Assembly: GCF_000325705.1 (NCBI RefSeq)
Contig: NC_019904.1
Coordinates: 2,172,001-2,236,000, forward strand
Source: Echinicola vietnamensis DSM 17526
GTDB taxonomy: Bacteria > Bacteroidota > Bacteroidia > Cytophagales > Cyclobacteriaceae
Direction of reading: 5' to 3'
Length of the DNA: 64,000 nucleotides
The notes below the pieces were generated by a model. It ran no database searches and was not told the DNA's origin. It was given only the letters and a program-made list of their open reading frames with translations. Positions 18,048 through 27,807 of this stretch are shown one piece after another (the first letter of the stretch is position 1; every line of letters begins with the position of its first letter). The position numbers and the translations under genes are program-made.

Positions 18048-19994
18048 ATGAAAACGATAAATCATTATATAAATAAATGGATGATGGTGGCTTCGGTGAC
18101 CTTGCTGCTTTCGTCCTGTGCAGACTTGTTGGAGGAGCAGCCACGAAGCAGTTTCGAGCCTGGTTTCTTTGAAACAGAGGAAGGTGTCCGTGGGGGATTG
18201 ACTTCCATGTATGCCCACCTTCGGTATATTTATGGACAGGCATATTATTATAATACCTGCCAGACTGGAACGGATGAAGTAACCTATGCTCAAAGTGCTG
18301 ACCAGAACTTTCTGGTGATGGACCTCAGTGGCCAGGGTGTGATTGACGCGTCCACTAGCCGTACAGATGCTTTGTGGGGAACCGCTTTTTCCAATATCAA
18401 TACGGCAAACGGCGTGATTAAATTTGCCGAAGAAGCGGGTGTGTCTGATGCACTCATCGCTGAAGCCAGGTTTTTTCGGGCGTTCGATTATTTTCTGCTT
18501 GTACAGACGTTTGGAGGGGTTCCGTTGGATTTAGGGGCCGGTGAACTGGAATTTAATACTAACCCGGTAAGGACGTCCGTAAGAAATACCGTTCCTGAGG
18601 TATACACTAAAAGTATCTTTCCAGATTTGCTCGCGGCGGTCAACGACCTGCCAGCATCGCCGCGGTTGACAGGTACAGCTACCAAAACGCTGGCGCGCCT
18701 GTATTTAGCGAAAGCTTATTTGACCTATGCTTGGTGGCTGGAAAATCCCAATAACATTCCCACCTATCCAGAAACCCAACGGGTAGATCCAGATGGGCAT
18801 GATGCACAGTGGTATTTTCAAGAAGCATATAATATCGCCCTGGAAGGGATTGATAATCCAGGCCCTTTTGGGCTTCAGGAGACATTCTACGATGTAAATG
18901 TGGCAGAGAACGACCGAAACAATGAATTGCTATTGTACGCAGACCACACAGAAACAAGTGAGTTTTATAATGGAGGAAGCCTGACCTATGGTAGTGGTGG
19001 AGCACCAGATAACTTTGCGGGTTGGATGATGACGTGGAATTATACTGTTATCAGAAGTAGTTCCTCCAGTTCACAATGGGCAAATGACATCGAGTCTGTA
19101 AGGCGTGCCGCGATACAGGCGACCGGGCGCCCTTGGACGCGTATGTGTCCGACGATCGGGGCTATTACGAATACCTTTGCGGATAAATCCAACGACTCCC
19201 GTTATGATGGTACCTTCACTACTGTTTACAGGACCAATATCGATCGAGAACCTGTCATCAATGGCCCCGTGTACAATGCGAACCTCATGGAAGTCCAGCC
19301 AGGTGATGCTATCCTTACCTTCCTCGATGAAGCACCTGCGACCGCCGTGCAGTACCCTACCCCCACAAGCCAAGGAGCCAATATCGGAGCAGGGATATTG
19401 CCTGGAAGGGCTGACTTTGTGATCCCTCCCAGTGGGATTAGCAGAATTGTCTATCCTGGTCTATGGAAATTGGGACCTTACCGAACAGATAGCGGAAATG
19501 GTCTGGGACAGCCAAATGCGGGCAGTACGCGCCCTTTTAATATTGCAAAGTTCTCAGAATTGTATTTGGTAGCGGCCGAAGCAGCTGTGAAAGGTGCTAC
19601 TGGCTCCCGGAGTGCCCGTGAGCTTATTAATGTCATTCGCGCAAGGGCTGGAAAATGGCGTTGGGATAATAATGGTAACCAAGAGAAAATAGCGGATTAT
19701 AGTGCTGCCATGATAGCGGCAACTCCCCAAGAGATTGATGTTAATTACATATTGGAAGAACGTTCTCGTGAGTACTTCGGGGAAGGTTACCGTTGGTTTG
19801 ATTTGGTAAGGACCCAGCGGTGGAATGAGCTTGCAGGAAGCTATCGAATAGGCGGGTCTAACTATGGTGATCATACACCGCAAACGGTAAATCGTACCAT
19901 ACAACCTTATCATTACTTGCGTCCTATTCCTCAAGGACAAATGGATTCAATGGAAGGAGATAATAGTCAATACCAAAATCCAGGTTACCAATGA
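18048..19994 (+). CDS. SusD/RagB-family surface glycan-binding lipoprotein
   Basis: 648 aa. Lipoprotein signal MKTINHYINKWMMVASVTLLLSSC (lipobox LSSC), then LLEEQPRSSFEP and FFETEEGVRGGLTSMY, the standard SusD N-terminus; EARFFRAFDYFLLVQTFGGVPL in the TPR core; C-terminal YILEERSREYFGEGYRWFDLVRT and HYLRPIPQGQMD, both hallmark SusD motifs. It partners the SusC encoded 7 bp upstream in binding xylan fragments at the cell surface. A good terminator lies about 100 bp downstream, so susCD is a two-gene operon separate from uxuA. Confidence 0.95.
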   Translation: MKTINHYINKWMMVASVTLLLSSCADLLEEQPRSSFEPGFFETEEGVRGGLTSMYAHLRYIYGQAYYYNTCQTGTDEVTYAQSADQNFLVMDLSGQGVIDASTSRTDALWGTAFSNINTANGVIKFAEEAGVSDALIAEARFFRAFDYFLLVQTFGGVPLDLGAGELEFNTNPVRTSVRNTVPEVYTKSIFPDLLAAVNDLPASPRLTGTATKTLARLYLAKAYLTYAWWLENPNNIPTYPETQRVDPDGHDAQWYFQEAYNIALEGIDNPGPFGLQETFYDVNVAENDRNNELLLYADHTETSEFYNGGSLTYGSGGAPDNFAGWMMTWNYTVIRSSSSSSQWANDIESVRRAAIQATGRPWTRMCPTIGAITNTFADKSNDSRYDGTFTTVYRTNIDREPVINGPVYNANLMEVQPGDAILTFLDEAPATAVQYPTPTSQGANIGAGILPGRADFVIPPSGISRIVYPGLWKLGPYRTDSGNGLGQPNAGSTRPFNIAKFSELYLVAAEAAVKGATGSRSARELINVIRARAGKWRWDNNGNQEKIADYSAAMIAATPQEIDVNYILEERSREYFGEGYRWFDLVRTQRWNELAGSYRIGGSNYGDHTPQTVNRTIQPYHYLRPIPQGQMDSMEGDNSQYQNPGYQ

Positions 19995-20306
19995 TCCGGT
20001 CATCACAATGGAGGAGCTGAACGCAAAAGCATTCAGAAGGAATTTGTTCATTTAGTAAAGCTTGTTGTCATTTCAAGCGTATTAGATTGGGTTGCCTTGC
20101 CGGAGAATTGCTCTTCGGTAAGGCTTTGTTTTGTGGGAGATAATAAGTGCTTTTGAAGATAAATATATGCGAAAATAATGCCGTGAACCCTAATGCCAAA
20201 GGTGCATTCGTGGCATCTTTTACGTAATTTCAACAAAATAATGAAGGCCGGCTCTGCTCTAGGTGGTAAGGCCAAGGAAATCATGATGACTTAAACAATT
20301 TTATCA
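19995..20306. other. 312-bp intergenic region after susD
   Basis: It holds a terminator (20094-20133) and, after that, the presumed promoter of uxuA, of which no clear element is visible. No ORF of note. Confidence 0.5.
20094..20133 (+). terminator. Intrinsic terminator of the second susCD operon
   Basis: A 12-bp stem GCCTTGCCGGAG / CTTCGGTAAGGC (20094-20105, 20113-20124; two G-T pairs) with a 7-base loop, followed by TTTGTTTTG. Confidence 0.65.
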
Positions 20307-21470
20307 ATGAATTTGATTCAAACATGGCGATGGTACGGGCCCAATGACCCGGTGAGTTTACAGGATGTTCGGCAGGCGGGTGCCACAGGAGTGGTGTCTG
20401 CATTGCACCAAATTCCTCATGGAGATGAGTGGCCCATCCAGCTTATCCAAGAAAGAAAAGCAACGATCGAAGCGGCTGGACTCGAGTGGTCCGTGGTGGA
20501 GAGTGTGCCGGTACACGAGGCCATCAAAACCCGAAATGACCATGCCGAATATTACTTGGAAAATTACCGGAAGACACTTCGAAACCTATCTAAATGCGGC
20601 ATAAAGACAGTCTGTTACAATTTTATGCCCGTGCTGGACTGGACGCGTACAGATCTTGCCTTGCCCTTAGCCAATGGCGCCAAGGCCCTTTATTTGGATT
20701 GGACGGATTTGGCCGTGTTTGACCTGAAGATCCTTGGGAGAGCAGGCGGAGAAGCGTTTTATAAACCGGAAATATTGGCAAAGGTGGAGGAGCGATATGC
20801 TGCTATGACCAAAGAACAACAAGCGGCCTTGCAGGAAATAGTGCTGATGGGAGTGCCCACAGAAGGAGGTGTGACCTTGGAGGCCTTGCAGGAGAGTATT
20901 GAAGTATACAGCAGCATAGGAAAGCATGGATTACAGGAAAATCTAACTTACTTTTTGGAAAATATTGCTGAGGTGTGCGAGGAAGAGGGCATTCGAATGA
21001 CGATTCATCCGGACGATCCCCCCTTTCCGATCTTAGGATTGCCACGGATTGCTTCCAGCAAGGAAGATTTGGAATTTATCCTTCAGGCGGTAGACCGCCC
21101 CTTTAATGGGATTTGCTTCTGTACCGGCTCACTGGGAGCGGGTGATCATAACGATTTGCCAGCAATGCTGGATGCTGTCGGGGATCGGGTGTATTTTGCG
21201 CATTTGAGAAATGTGAAAAAGGATGCTTTGGGTAATTTTCATGAGTCCGATCATTTGGACGGCGATGTGGACATGTGCGCCATCATGGAGCGGCTGGTAA
21301 AGCTTAATGCCCAACGCCACCAAGCCATTCCTTTCCGTCCTGACCATGGCCATCAGATGTTGGATGACCTACAGAAAGTGACTAATCCGGGCTATTCTGC
21401 CATCGGCAGGTTGAAGGGATTGGCAGAACTCCGTGGGCTGGAAATGGGCATAAAAAATAGCGGCATTTGA
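20307..21470 (+). CDS. uxuA: Mannonate dehydratase
   Basis: 387 aa, standard length. It begins MNLIQTWRWYGPNDPVSL with the UxuA signature ALHQIPHGDEWP, followed by VESVPVHEAIK, YNFMPVLDWTRTDL, MTIHPDDPPFPILGLPRI, FCTGSLGAGDHND and the C-terminal FRPDHGHQMLDD with its metal-binding His/Asp residues. It dehydrates D-mannonate to 2-keto-3-deoxygluconate, the committed step of glucuronate catabolism in the cytoplasm. It lies between the susCD operon and the GH115 gene, consistent with use of glucuronic acid freed by the two alpha-glucuronidases. The upstream steps, uronate isomerase and fructuronate reductase, are not obvious here unless the SDR at 10309-11049 is the reductase. Confidence 0.97.
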   Translation: MNLIQTWRWYGPNDPVSLQDVRQAGATGVVSALHQIPHGDEWPIQLIQERKATIEAAGLEWSVVESVPVHEAIKTRNDHAEYYLENYRKTLRNLSKCGIKTVCYNFMPVLDWTRTDLALPLANGAKALYLDWTDLAVFDLKILGRAGGEAFYKPEILAKVEERYAAMTKEQQAALQEIVLMGVPTEGGVTLEALQESIEVYSSIGKHGLQENLTYFLENIAEVCEEEGIRMTIHPDDPPFPILGLPRIASSKEDLEFILQAVDRPFNGICFCTGSLGAGDHNDLPAMLDAVGDRVYFAHLRNVKKDALGNFHESDHLDGDVDMCAIMERLVKLNAQRHQAIPFRPDHGHQMLDDLQKVTNPGYSAIGRLKGLAELRGLEMGIKNSGI

Positions 21471-21624
21471 GTATTGTGCCGGAAAACGGCATTGCGATGG
21501 TCTTATGGCGGAATCGGTGGGTTTGCGGAATGTGGAAGCAGGCAAACCGCGCTTCGAAACATGAGTCCTTAAGCACAGCCCTGGGCAATAGACAACGATG
21601 TTGGTAAACAAAACATAACCCTTG

Positions 21625-24543
21625 ATGAATCTGAAGAATTACGCATTTTGCTTTTTAGTTTTTAGCTGTCTTTTTCTTGTGAACCAGTCAGTGTTTGCTC
21701 GGCAGTCAACTGGTACGGTGTCGGGCATTGAGGTAGAAGGCTTCTTTCCGCTCGTAGGAGATGAAGCTGCCACCTTGGTGGTGGATGTGTCAGCAGAAAA
21801 AAGCCTGTTAACGGCCGTCGAAAATTTTCAACATGATGTCCAAACGGTCACCGGAAAAGCTCCTGAAATAGTAAAGCGAGCTGCCCTAAAGGATCAATCA
21901 AGGGTGGTCTTGATCGGTACAGTAGGGGAAAGCCCTTTATTGGAAGCACTAGAGCAGAGCGGAAAACTGGATTTTAGTGCGGTGAGAGGGAGATGGGAGG
22001 TATTTCACCGACAGGTGATTCAGCGTCCTTTTCCCGGGGTCGAAGAAGCTTTGGTCATTGCCGGAAGTGATCCTCGAGGTACCGTTTTTGGTGTTTATGA
22101 TCTCTCTGAGCAGATTGGTGTCAGCCCGTGGACCTGGTGGGCAGATGTTCCCGTGAAGCGGCAAGAAACATTGTATGTCGCCCCAGCGCCCCTTACCAGT
22201 GAGGAACCATCGGTCAAGTACCGCGGGATTTTTCTAAATGATGAAGATTGGGGCCTGCAGCCCTGGGCAGCGAAGACCTTTGAGCCGGAGACCGGTGATA
22301 TTGGGCCAAAAACATATGCAAAGATATTTGAGTTGCTGCTCCGGCTGAAGGCCAACTTTATCTGGCCGGCCATGCATCCGAGTACCAAGGCGTTTTTCCA
22401 TTATCCGGGGAATGCTGAAATGGCCAAAAATTATGGTATTGTCATCGGGACTTCCCATGCAGAACCCATGCTTCGGAATAATGTCGATGAATGGCATCAT
22501 GATTCGTTTGGGGATTTTAATTACACCACAAATCGCGAACGGGTATACGACTATTGGGACGAACGGGTAGCCGAGAGCAAGGATATAGCTGCCGTGTATA
22601 CGGTGGGCATGCGTGGGGTGCATGATAGTGGTATGGAAGGAGCAGGCAGCACCGAAGAAGCAGCAAATATGCTGGAAAACATCATTCAAGATCAACGAGG
22701 AATGCTTGAAAAGCATAAAGGAGGCGATGCAGCGGACGTCCCGCAGGCGTTTACCGCTTATAAGGAAGTGTTGGGGATTTATGATGCCGGCATGGATTTG
22801 CCGGCAGATATCACCTTGGTATGGCCAGACGATAACTATGGCTATATTCGACGGCTCAGTGATGCCAGCGAGCGGAAACGTGTCGGCGGGGCCGGTGTGT
22901 ATTACCACGCGTCGTACTGGGGAAGGCCGCATGATTATTTGTGGTTGAGTTCTACCCATCCGGCCTTGATCCGAGAGGAAATGATGAAGGCATACCAATT
23001 GGAGGCCAAAAATATCTGGGTGCTCAACGTGGGAGATATCAAGCCTTCGGAATATAATATTCAGCTGTTTTTGGATATGGCCTATGATGCTCCCGCCTTC
23101 AAACAGCCCGAACATGTCCAAGAGCATATGAAGGAGTGGTATCGGGGAATTTTCGGGGCGCATGGAGCGGCCATTGGGAAGGCCATGTGGAGGTATTACC
23201 AGTTGGCCTTTGAGCGGAAACCGGAATTTATGGGTTGGAGCCAGACAGAGCCTACGACTCCCATCCATGAGAGTGCATACAGTCCATTTTTGGCAGGAGA
23301 TGAGGTCGATAAGCGGCTCCAAGCGTACCAGGATTTGGTGTCAGCATTGGAGCAGATCAAGCCCGGAATAGAAGCGGAACAATTTTCTGCTTTTTATCAG
23401 CTGGCCTACTATCCGATCAAAGGAGCCTCCCTGATGAATCAGAAATTCCTATACCGGCAAAAAGCCCTGGATTATCAGCAAGAAGGGAGGTTGTCGGCAG
23501 CAGATTATGCCAAGAAGGTACATGAAGCTTATGATGATATTGTCAAAGAAACGGCATTTTACAACCAGCAATTGGCAGATGGCAAGTGGAACCATATGAT
23601 GGATCATGCACCGCGGAGACTGCCTGTTTACCAAGAACCTGAAATGGCAATGGAGGAACTTTCGGCGGGAATACCATCAGTGCAGGTCAGCATGGAGCGC
23701 GGAGGAATTGCCGAAGGTAAATTGCCTGTTTTTAATAACCTTACCAAAAGGGAGCATTTCTTTGATCTCTATTTGAGCGGGGAGAAGACCGCTTCTTGGG
23801 AGGTGGTGGCGAAGCCGGACTATATTTTACTGGATCATTCGTCAGGGGTGTTGTCCCCGTCCGGTCAGAAGGAGGAAAGGATTTGGGTAAAGGTGGATTG
23901 GGCAAACGTCCCTTTTTCTACCGCCCCATTAAACGAAGAAATAAGCATTCAGGTGGATGGCAAGACCATAACCGTACCTGTGGAGTTGACTAATTTCCAG
24001 GGAGTAGGAAGTGACCTATTCGTCGCAGACAATGGGCAAGTGGTCATATATGCTGAAAACCATAGCCAACGTAAGGCCAATGGGAAGCAAAACTGGGAAA
24101 GGGTAGATGGGCTGGGCCATAGTGGCGCCGTGATGCAGGCTGCTGGGCTGAAACTCCCCAGTGTGGAAAAGGATTTTGGGAGGCAAGCGTCGCTGACGTA
24201 TGAGTTTTACCTTGATAAGGCAGTTGAGGAGGCCTCTGTAGCAATTATGGCATTGCCGACGCATCCCGTCACAGATGAAAATGGGGTGAAGGTGGGAGTT
24301 TCCGTAAATGGTGGTCCGATCCAATTACTGGATTTTCAAACCCACGGCAGGAGTGAAGAATGGAAGCAAAATGTCCTTCGTAACAGGGCGGTCAAGACGG
24401 CAAAAGAAATTTCCCTCAAAAATGGAAGGAATACATTGGAGGTGTTTTGGGTGGATCCCGGCGTGCTGTTGGATGTGATCAAGATAAAGGTTCATCCTGA
24501 GTTGGAAGAGGGGTACGGCCTCTTGCCTGAAACCAAGCCGTAG
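21625..24543 (+). CDS. GH115 xylan alpha-1,2-glucuronidase
   Basis: 972 aa from the ATG at 21625; a TTG one codon earlier is not needed. Signal peptide (..NQSVFA|R). An N-terminal domain at about 40-190 is followed by the GH115 catalytic barrel at about 195-530: KYRGIFLNDEDWGLQPWA, LKANFIWPAMHPSTKAF, YGIVIGTSHAEPML, VGMRGVHDSGM, LVWPDDNYGYIRRLS, YYHASYWGRPHDYLWLSS, all characteristic. Then come a helical region and the C-terminal beta-rich GH115_C domain (about 790-965). Unlike GH67, GH115 enzymes act on internal glucuronosyl side chains of polymeric xylan. The 150 bp after uxuA contains no terminator, so the two may be co-transcribed. Confidence 0.95.
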   Translation: MNLKNYAFCFLVFSCLFLVNQSVFARQSTGTVSGIEVEGFFPLVGDEAATLVVDVSAEKSLLTAVENFQHDVQTVTGKAPEIVKRAALKDQSRVVLIGTVGESPLLEALEQSGKLDFSAVRGRWEVFHRQVIQRPFPGVEEALVIAGSDPRGTVFGVYDLSEQIGVSPWTWWADVPVKRQETLYVAPAPLTSEEPSVKYRGIFLNDEDWGLQPWAAKTFEPETGDIGPKTYAKIFELLLRLKANFIWPAMHPSTKAFFHYPGNAEMAKNYGIVIGTSHAEPMLRNNVDEWHHDSFGDFNYTTNRERVYDYWDERVAESKDIAAVYTVGMRGVHDSGMEGAGSTEEAANMLENIIQDQRGMLEKHKGGDAADVPQAFTAYKEVLGIYDAGMDLPADITLVWPDDNYGYIRRLSDASERKRVGGAGVYYHASYWGRPHDYLWLSSTHPALIREEMMKAYQLEAKNIWVLNVGDIKPSEYNIQLFLDMAYDAPAFKQPEHVQEHMKEWYRGIFGAHGAAIGKAMWRYYQLAFERKPEFMGWSQTEPTTPIHESAYSPFLAGDEVDKRLQAYQDLVSALEQIKPGIEAEQFSAFYQLAYYPIKGASLMNQKFLYRQKALDYQQEGRLSAADYAKKVHEAYDDIVKETAFYNQQLADGKWNHMMDHAPRRLPVYQEPEMAMEELSAGIPSVQVSMERGGIAEGKLPVFNNLTKREHFFDLYLSGEKTASWEVVAKPDYILLDHSSGVLSPSGQKEERIWVKVDWANVPFSTAPLNEEISIQVDGKTITVPVELTNFQGVGSDLFVADNGQVVIYAENHSQRKANGKQNWERVDGLGHSGAVMQAAGLKLPSVEKDFGRQASLTYEFYLDKAVEEASVAIMALPTHPVTDENGVKVGVSVNGGPIQLLDFQTHGRSEEWKQNVLRNRAVKTAKEISLKNGRNTLEVFWVDPGVLLDVIKIKVHPELEEGYGLLPETKP

Positions 24544-25211
24544 GAGACGGAAGGTTCAGGTGTTAGAGGTAGGGGTACAGCGTATCCCACTGCAAGGGCA
24601 CATGGCGGAGTTGTGCTGGGAGGAAGCTTATGGTTTAGGGAGATGAGGTGCTGGTGTCATGCTCGGCCGTACCTTATGCCCCGAGAGTATGCGATGACTG
24701 GGCTGTTAATCCGCGAAGGGTAAATTTGGTCAATTGAAAAGGTAGTCGGCCTTACTTGTTTTGGTGTCGGCGGCATACCCAAGAGGTAAAATAGATCATA
24801 AGACCTGCTGAATTAGGATTGCTAAATATTCCAGTAACAAAATTGAAGGAATTCTTATAGTCACAGGTGATTGGATGGGGACGGTAGCAACTGCTGGAAA
24901 TGTTTCATTTGAAATATTCTATTGAAAAGATGGCGATTTCGGTGCATTTTTAGCTTTTGATATGGCTAGGGTAATGGTGTTGATAAGTCTGTTTTGTGAG
25001 TTGGGTATGTGAAGAACAGCAGATCGAGCAGTGTGCACCTTTTGGAAACGATGAATGGCCCGATCAGTGGGGCAAATCCTGCGGGAAATGGAATTGATTT
25101 GACGGATTTTTAGGGTTCTCCTAAAAGGTTAATGACAATACTTTGCAAAAAAAGCAATAACTTAAGCGCCAATATTGAAACGAATAAAAACCATTTAACC
25201 TATTACACAAA
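24544..25211. other. 668-bp intergenic region without recognisable features
   Basis: No ORF longer than background, no terminator hairpin and no LacI-like palindrome were found between the GH115 gene and the symporter. A leader or promoter for the symporter must lie here. The composition is intermediate, so a decayed gene cannot be excluded. Confidence 0.4.
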
Positions 25212-26855
25212 ATGACCTTTAACACATTAGACCTAGTTGTCTTTGTGGCCTATTGTCTTTTGATCATCACGATGGGGATCGTCGTGTCAAGGGAGAAGAA
25301 GGGCCACGTAAAGGATTCCAAAGATTACTTCTTGGCAAGCAAGGCTTTGCCATGGTGGGCTGTAGGTGCATCCTTGATTGCATCGAATATTTCCGCCGAG
25401 CAGTTTATCGGCATGTCTGGTTCGGGCTTTGCTTTGGGATTGGCCATTTCTACTTATGAGTGGATGGCAGCAGCCACACTGCTGGTGGTGGCGATTTTTT
25501 TCTTGCCGATTTACCTGAAAGAGGGGATTTATACCATGCCCCAGTTTCTGAACCGGCGATATGACGGTCGCGTAAGAACCGTGATGGCCATTTTCTGGCT
25601 ACTGATCTATGTATTTGTAAACCTGACCTCTGTCCTATATCTAGGAGCATTGAGCTTGGAGACCATTATGGGGGTGCCATTGACTTATGGCATTATCGGA
25701 TTGGCTTTGTTTGCGATGGTGTATTCCATCTACGGTGGCCTGAAAGCAGTGGCATGGACCGATGTGGTACAAGTGGTCTTCCTCGTGGCAGGAGGGTTGG
25801 CGACGACCTATTTGGCCTTGAGCTTGGTAGGCGACGGAGATGTGTGGGAAGGAATTGGTATTTTAAGAAAAGCCGCGCCTTCTCATTTTAGTATGATCAT
25901 TGAAAAGGGAGAGATGATGATCCCCGATGGAAGCGGTGGTAGCCGTGATGCCTATTTGGATTTGCCAGGGCTCAGTGTCCTGATCGGTGGGATGTGGATC
26001 GTAAACCTCAACTATTGGGGCTGTAACCAGTACATTACCCAGCGTGCCTTGGCGGCAAAAAGCCTTGGTGAAGCCCAAACCGGGATGGTCTTTGCCGGTT
26101 TCCTGAAGCTCTTGATGCCGCTGATCGTAGTGATTCCTGGAATTGCCGCGTATGTGATCGTGCAAAAAGGAGCTGATGCCAGCTTTATCGAATCCATGAC
26201 GGATCCTGTGACGGGATTGGCCAAGTCCGATAGGGCCTATCCTACGTTGTTGCACCTATTGCCTCCGGGCTTGAAAGGATTGGCATTTGCGGCCTTGACT
26301 GCGGCAATCGTTTCCTCACTCGCGTCTATGGCCAACAGTACCTCGACAATCTTTACCATTGATATTTATAAGGAGTTTTTCAATAAAAATGTATCAGAAG
26401 GGAAACAGGTTACCATCGGTAGGATTACGGCTGTAGTTGCTTTCATTATTGCAGCGATCGTGGCTCCACAGTTACGGCAGCTGGATCAAGCTTTCCAGTA
26501 TATCCAAGAATATACCGGATTTGTGTCACCAGGAGTTTTTGCCATCTTCATCTTTGGGTTTTTCTGGAAGAAAACCACCTCCAATGCAGCCCTTACAGCT
26601 GCTGTGCTGACCATTCCGCTATCTGCGGCATTTAAGGTCATCACGCCAAACTTACCCTTTATCGATCGGATGGGGGTTGTGTTCTTGGTGCTTTCAGTCC
26701 TGATTATTGCGATCAGCTTGTATGAAGGCAAAGGGAAAGATAGCAAAAAAGCCATTGAGGTGGACGCTGAATTGTTCTCGACGAGTACTAAATTTAAAGT
26801 TGGAGCTGTGCTAATTTGTGGGATACTGGTAGCACTTTATAGTGTGTTCTGGTAA
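25212..26855 (+). CDS. Sodium:solute symporter (SSS family), probably for a sugar or uronate
   Basis: 547 aa, about 14 predicted membrane helices. Family landmarks: YFLASKALPWWAVGASLIASNISAEQ.. at 40-65 (Na+ site helix), the WLLIYVFVNLTSVLYLGALSL helix, YSIYGGLKAVAWTDVVQVV, and AIVSSLASMANSTSTIFTIDIY near 380 with Ser residues of the second sodium site. It resembles the vSGLT/SglT sugar symporters and is a paralogue of the protein at 35279-37153. From its place after uxuA and GH115 it probably imports glucuronate or aldouronic acid (inference). A strong terminator follows. Confidence 0.92.
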   Translation: MTFNTLDLVVFVAYCLLIITMGIVVSREKKGHVKDSKDYFLASKALPWWAVGASLIASNISAEQFIGMSGSGFALGLAISTYEWMAAATLLVVAIFFLPIYLKEGIYTMPQFLNRRYDGRVRTVMAIFWLLIYVFVNLTSVLYLGALSLETIMGVPLTYGIIGLALFAMVYSIYGGLKAVAWTDVVQVVFLVAGGLATTYLALSLVGDGDVWEGIGILRKAAPSHFSMIIEKGEMMIPDGSGGSRDAYLDLPGLSVLIGGMWIVNLNYWGCNQYITQRALAAKSLGEAQTGMVFAGFLKLLMPLIVVIPGIAAYVIVQKGADASFIESMTDPVTGLAKSDRAYPTLLHLLPPGLKGLAFAALTAAIVSSLASMANSTSTIFTIDIYKEFFNKNVSEGKQVTIGRITAVVAFIIAAIVAPQLRQLDQAFQYIQEYTGFVSPGVFAIFIFGFFWKKTTSNAALTAAVLTIPLSAAFKVITPNLPFIDRMGVVFLVLSVLIIAISLYEGKGKDSKKAIEVDAELFSTSTKFKVGAVLICGILVALYSVFW

Positions 26856-26883
26856 CCACCCGTTACAGCACCCGCCTACAAAT

Positions 26884-26950
26884 GGCGTGAAGTGATTCCC
26901 CCTGCCTCTGTTGGCAGGTAACGGGAAAGGCCTTCACGCCGTTTTTTTTT
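26884..26950 (+). terminator. Strong branched intrinsic terminator
   Basis: Outer perfect 9-bp stem GGCGTGAAG / CTTCACGCC (26884-26892, 26932-26940), directly followed by G and nine T. Inside lies a second hairpin CCTGCC / GGCAGG (26901-26906, 26913-26918), giving a branched structure. It ends the symporter transcript. Confidence 0.9.
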
Positions 26951-26977
26951 GTGGTTTTTCGATTGATGGAGTTGGGA

Positions 26978-27037
26978 GGTGAAGCGGGGCATTACAAATG
27001 CCCGGCTTGTGTGTTCCTCGTTTCCAACGAGGAACAG
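26978..27037. repeat. 60-bp double-hairpin repeat, copy 1
   Basis: Begins GGTGAAGCGGGGCATTACAA, has a first hairpin GGGCATT-ACA-AATGCCC, a 6-base variable linker, and a second hairpin with 10-bp arms GTTCCTCGTT/AACGAGGAAC and loop TCC. It is nearly identical to 28205-28264, but the loop of the second hairpin there reads GGA, the reverse complement. Intergenic here. Confidence 0.85.
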
Positions 27038-27324
27038 TATGATTGGAAAGGAGCAAGATTAAGGTAAATGGTTGGTTTTGAGTCAAAATACCCAATTTTG
27101 GGTATTGTTTGACGATTTGGAAACCAGTAGTTTAGCGGTAAGGAGGCAAGCGGACAAGCTGATTTCTATTGGCCCAGGGATGCATTATTTAAAATAAACT
27201 GATGTTGTGCTTGCCTATTATTTCTTACGTCTCTGAGCTGACTTGGGGCACTTTTGTTACTTGAATGAAAATATACGCCAAGTCATCCTACATCACGCTA
27301 AGAAGCGCTGTTAACTAAAAAATT

Positions 27325-27807
27325 ATGGAATTTTTAAATTTTATCAGAGTAATCTCACTAGGCGCCTGCCTGTTGGTAGGTTCAATGTTTATTGTTTTGG
27401 TCTTTGCCAAAAAAAGGAATAAGGCAAGGAATCTTGCTATCGCTGGATTGAGTTTGCTGATAATGTATCTGGTCAATATTTCCATGACTTCCTTTCGAAA
27501 TGCCATTTACCAACCCACTCAAAAGCTTGATCAACTAAGCTTTTTGGCTTATGGAGTGGCCTCAAATGGTGACAAGGGCTGGCTAGGGGTTTATGAGGAT
27601 GCTACTTGGGAGTTTGGACCATCCTACAGGGAAATAAAGGTCAGCGGGACCTACGTTTTAAAAGGAGATACCATTATCCTAAATGGTGATGAAGGAGATA
27701 AGGCAGATAAAAATAGCATGGTATTGATAGCTGGTCAGCTGAGCACCCAGTCCAAGAATGCGAATCTAAACGAATTGAAAATAGCACTAAATAACTTAAA
27801 CCCATGA
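27325..27807 (+). CDS. Unknown small protein with N-terminal membrane helices
   Basis: 160 aa, not recognised. Two hydrophobic segments at about 6-28 and 36-54 (ISLGACLLVGSMFIVLVF, LAIAGLSLLIMYLVNI) suggest an inner-membrane anchor. The rest, about 100 residues, is soluble and contains a GxYVLKGDTIILNGDEGDKA stretch that reads like a small beta-strand domain found in Bacteroidota hypothetical proteins. Its stop overlaps the start of the next gene (ATGA at 27804-27807), so the two are translationally coupled. The pair lies between two copies of a 60-bp hairpin repeat. Probability of being a real gene is good because of the coupling and sensible composition; function unknown. Confidence 0.65.
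   Translation: MEFLNFIRVISLGACLLVGSMFIVLVFAKKRNKARNLAIAGLSLLIMYLVNISMTSFRNAIYQPTQKLDQLSFLAYGVASNGDKGWLGVYEDATWEFGPSYREIKVSGTYVLKGDTIILNGDEGDKADKNSMVLIAGQLSTQSKNANLNELKIALNNLNP

Noticed and set aside
22234..23322. 362-codon minus-strand ORF antisense to the GH115 gene
   Set aside because: It is a shadow of the GH115 coding frame: no recognisable domain, unnatural His/Cys/Ile-rich composition, and the plus-strand gene is certain.
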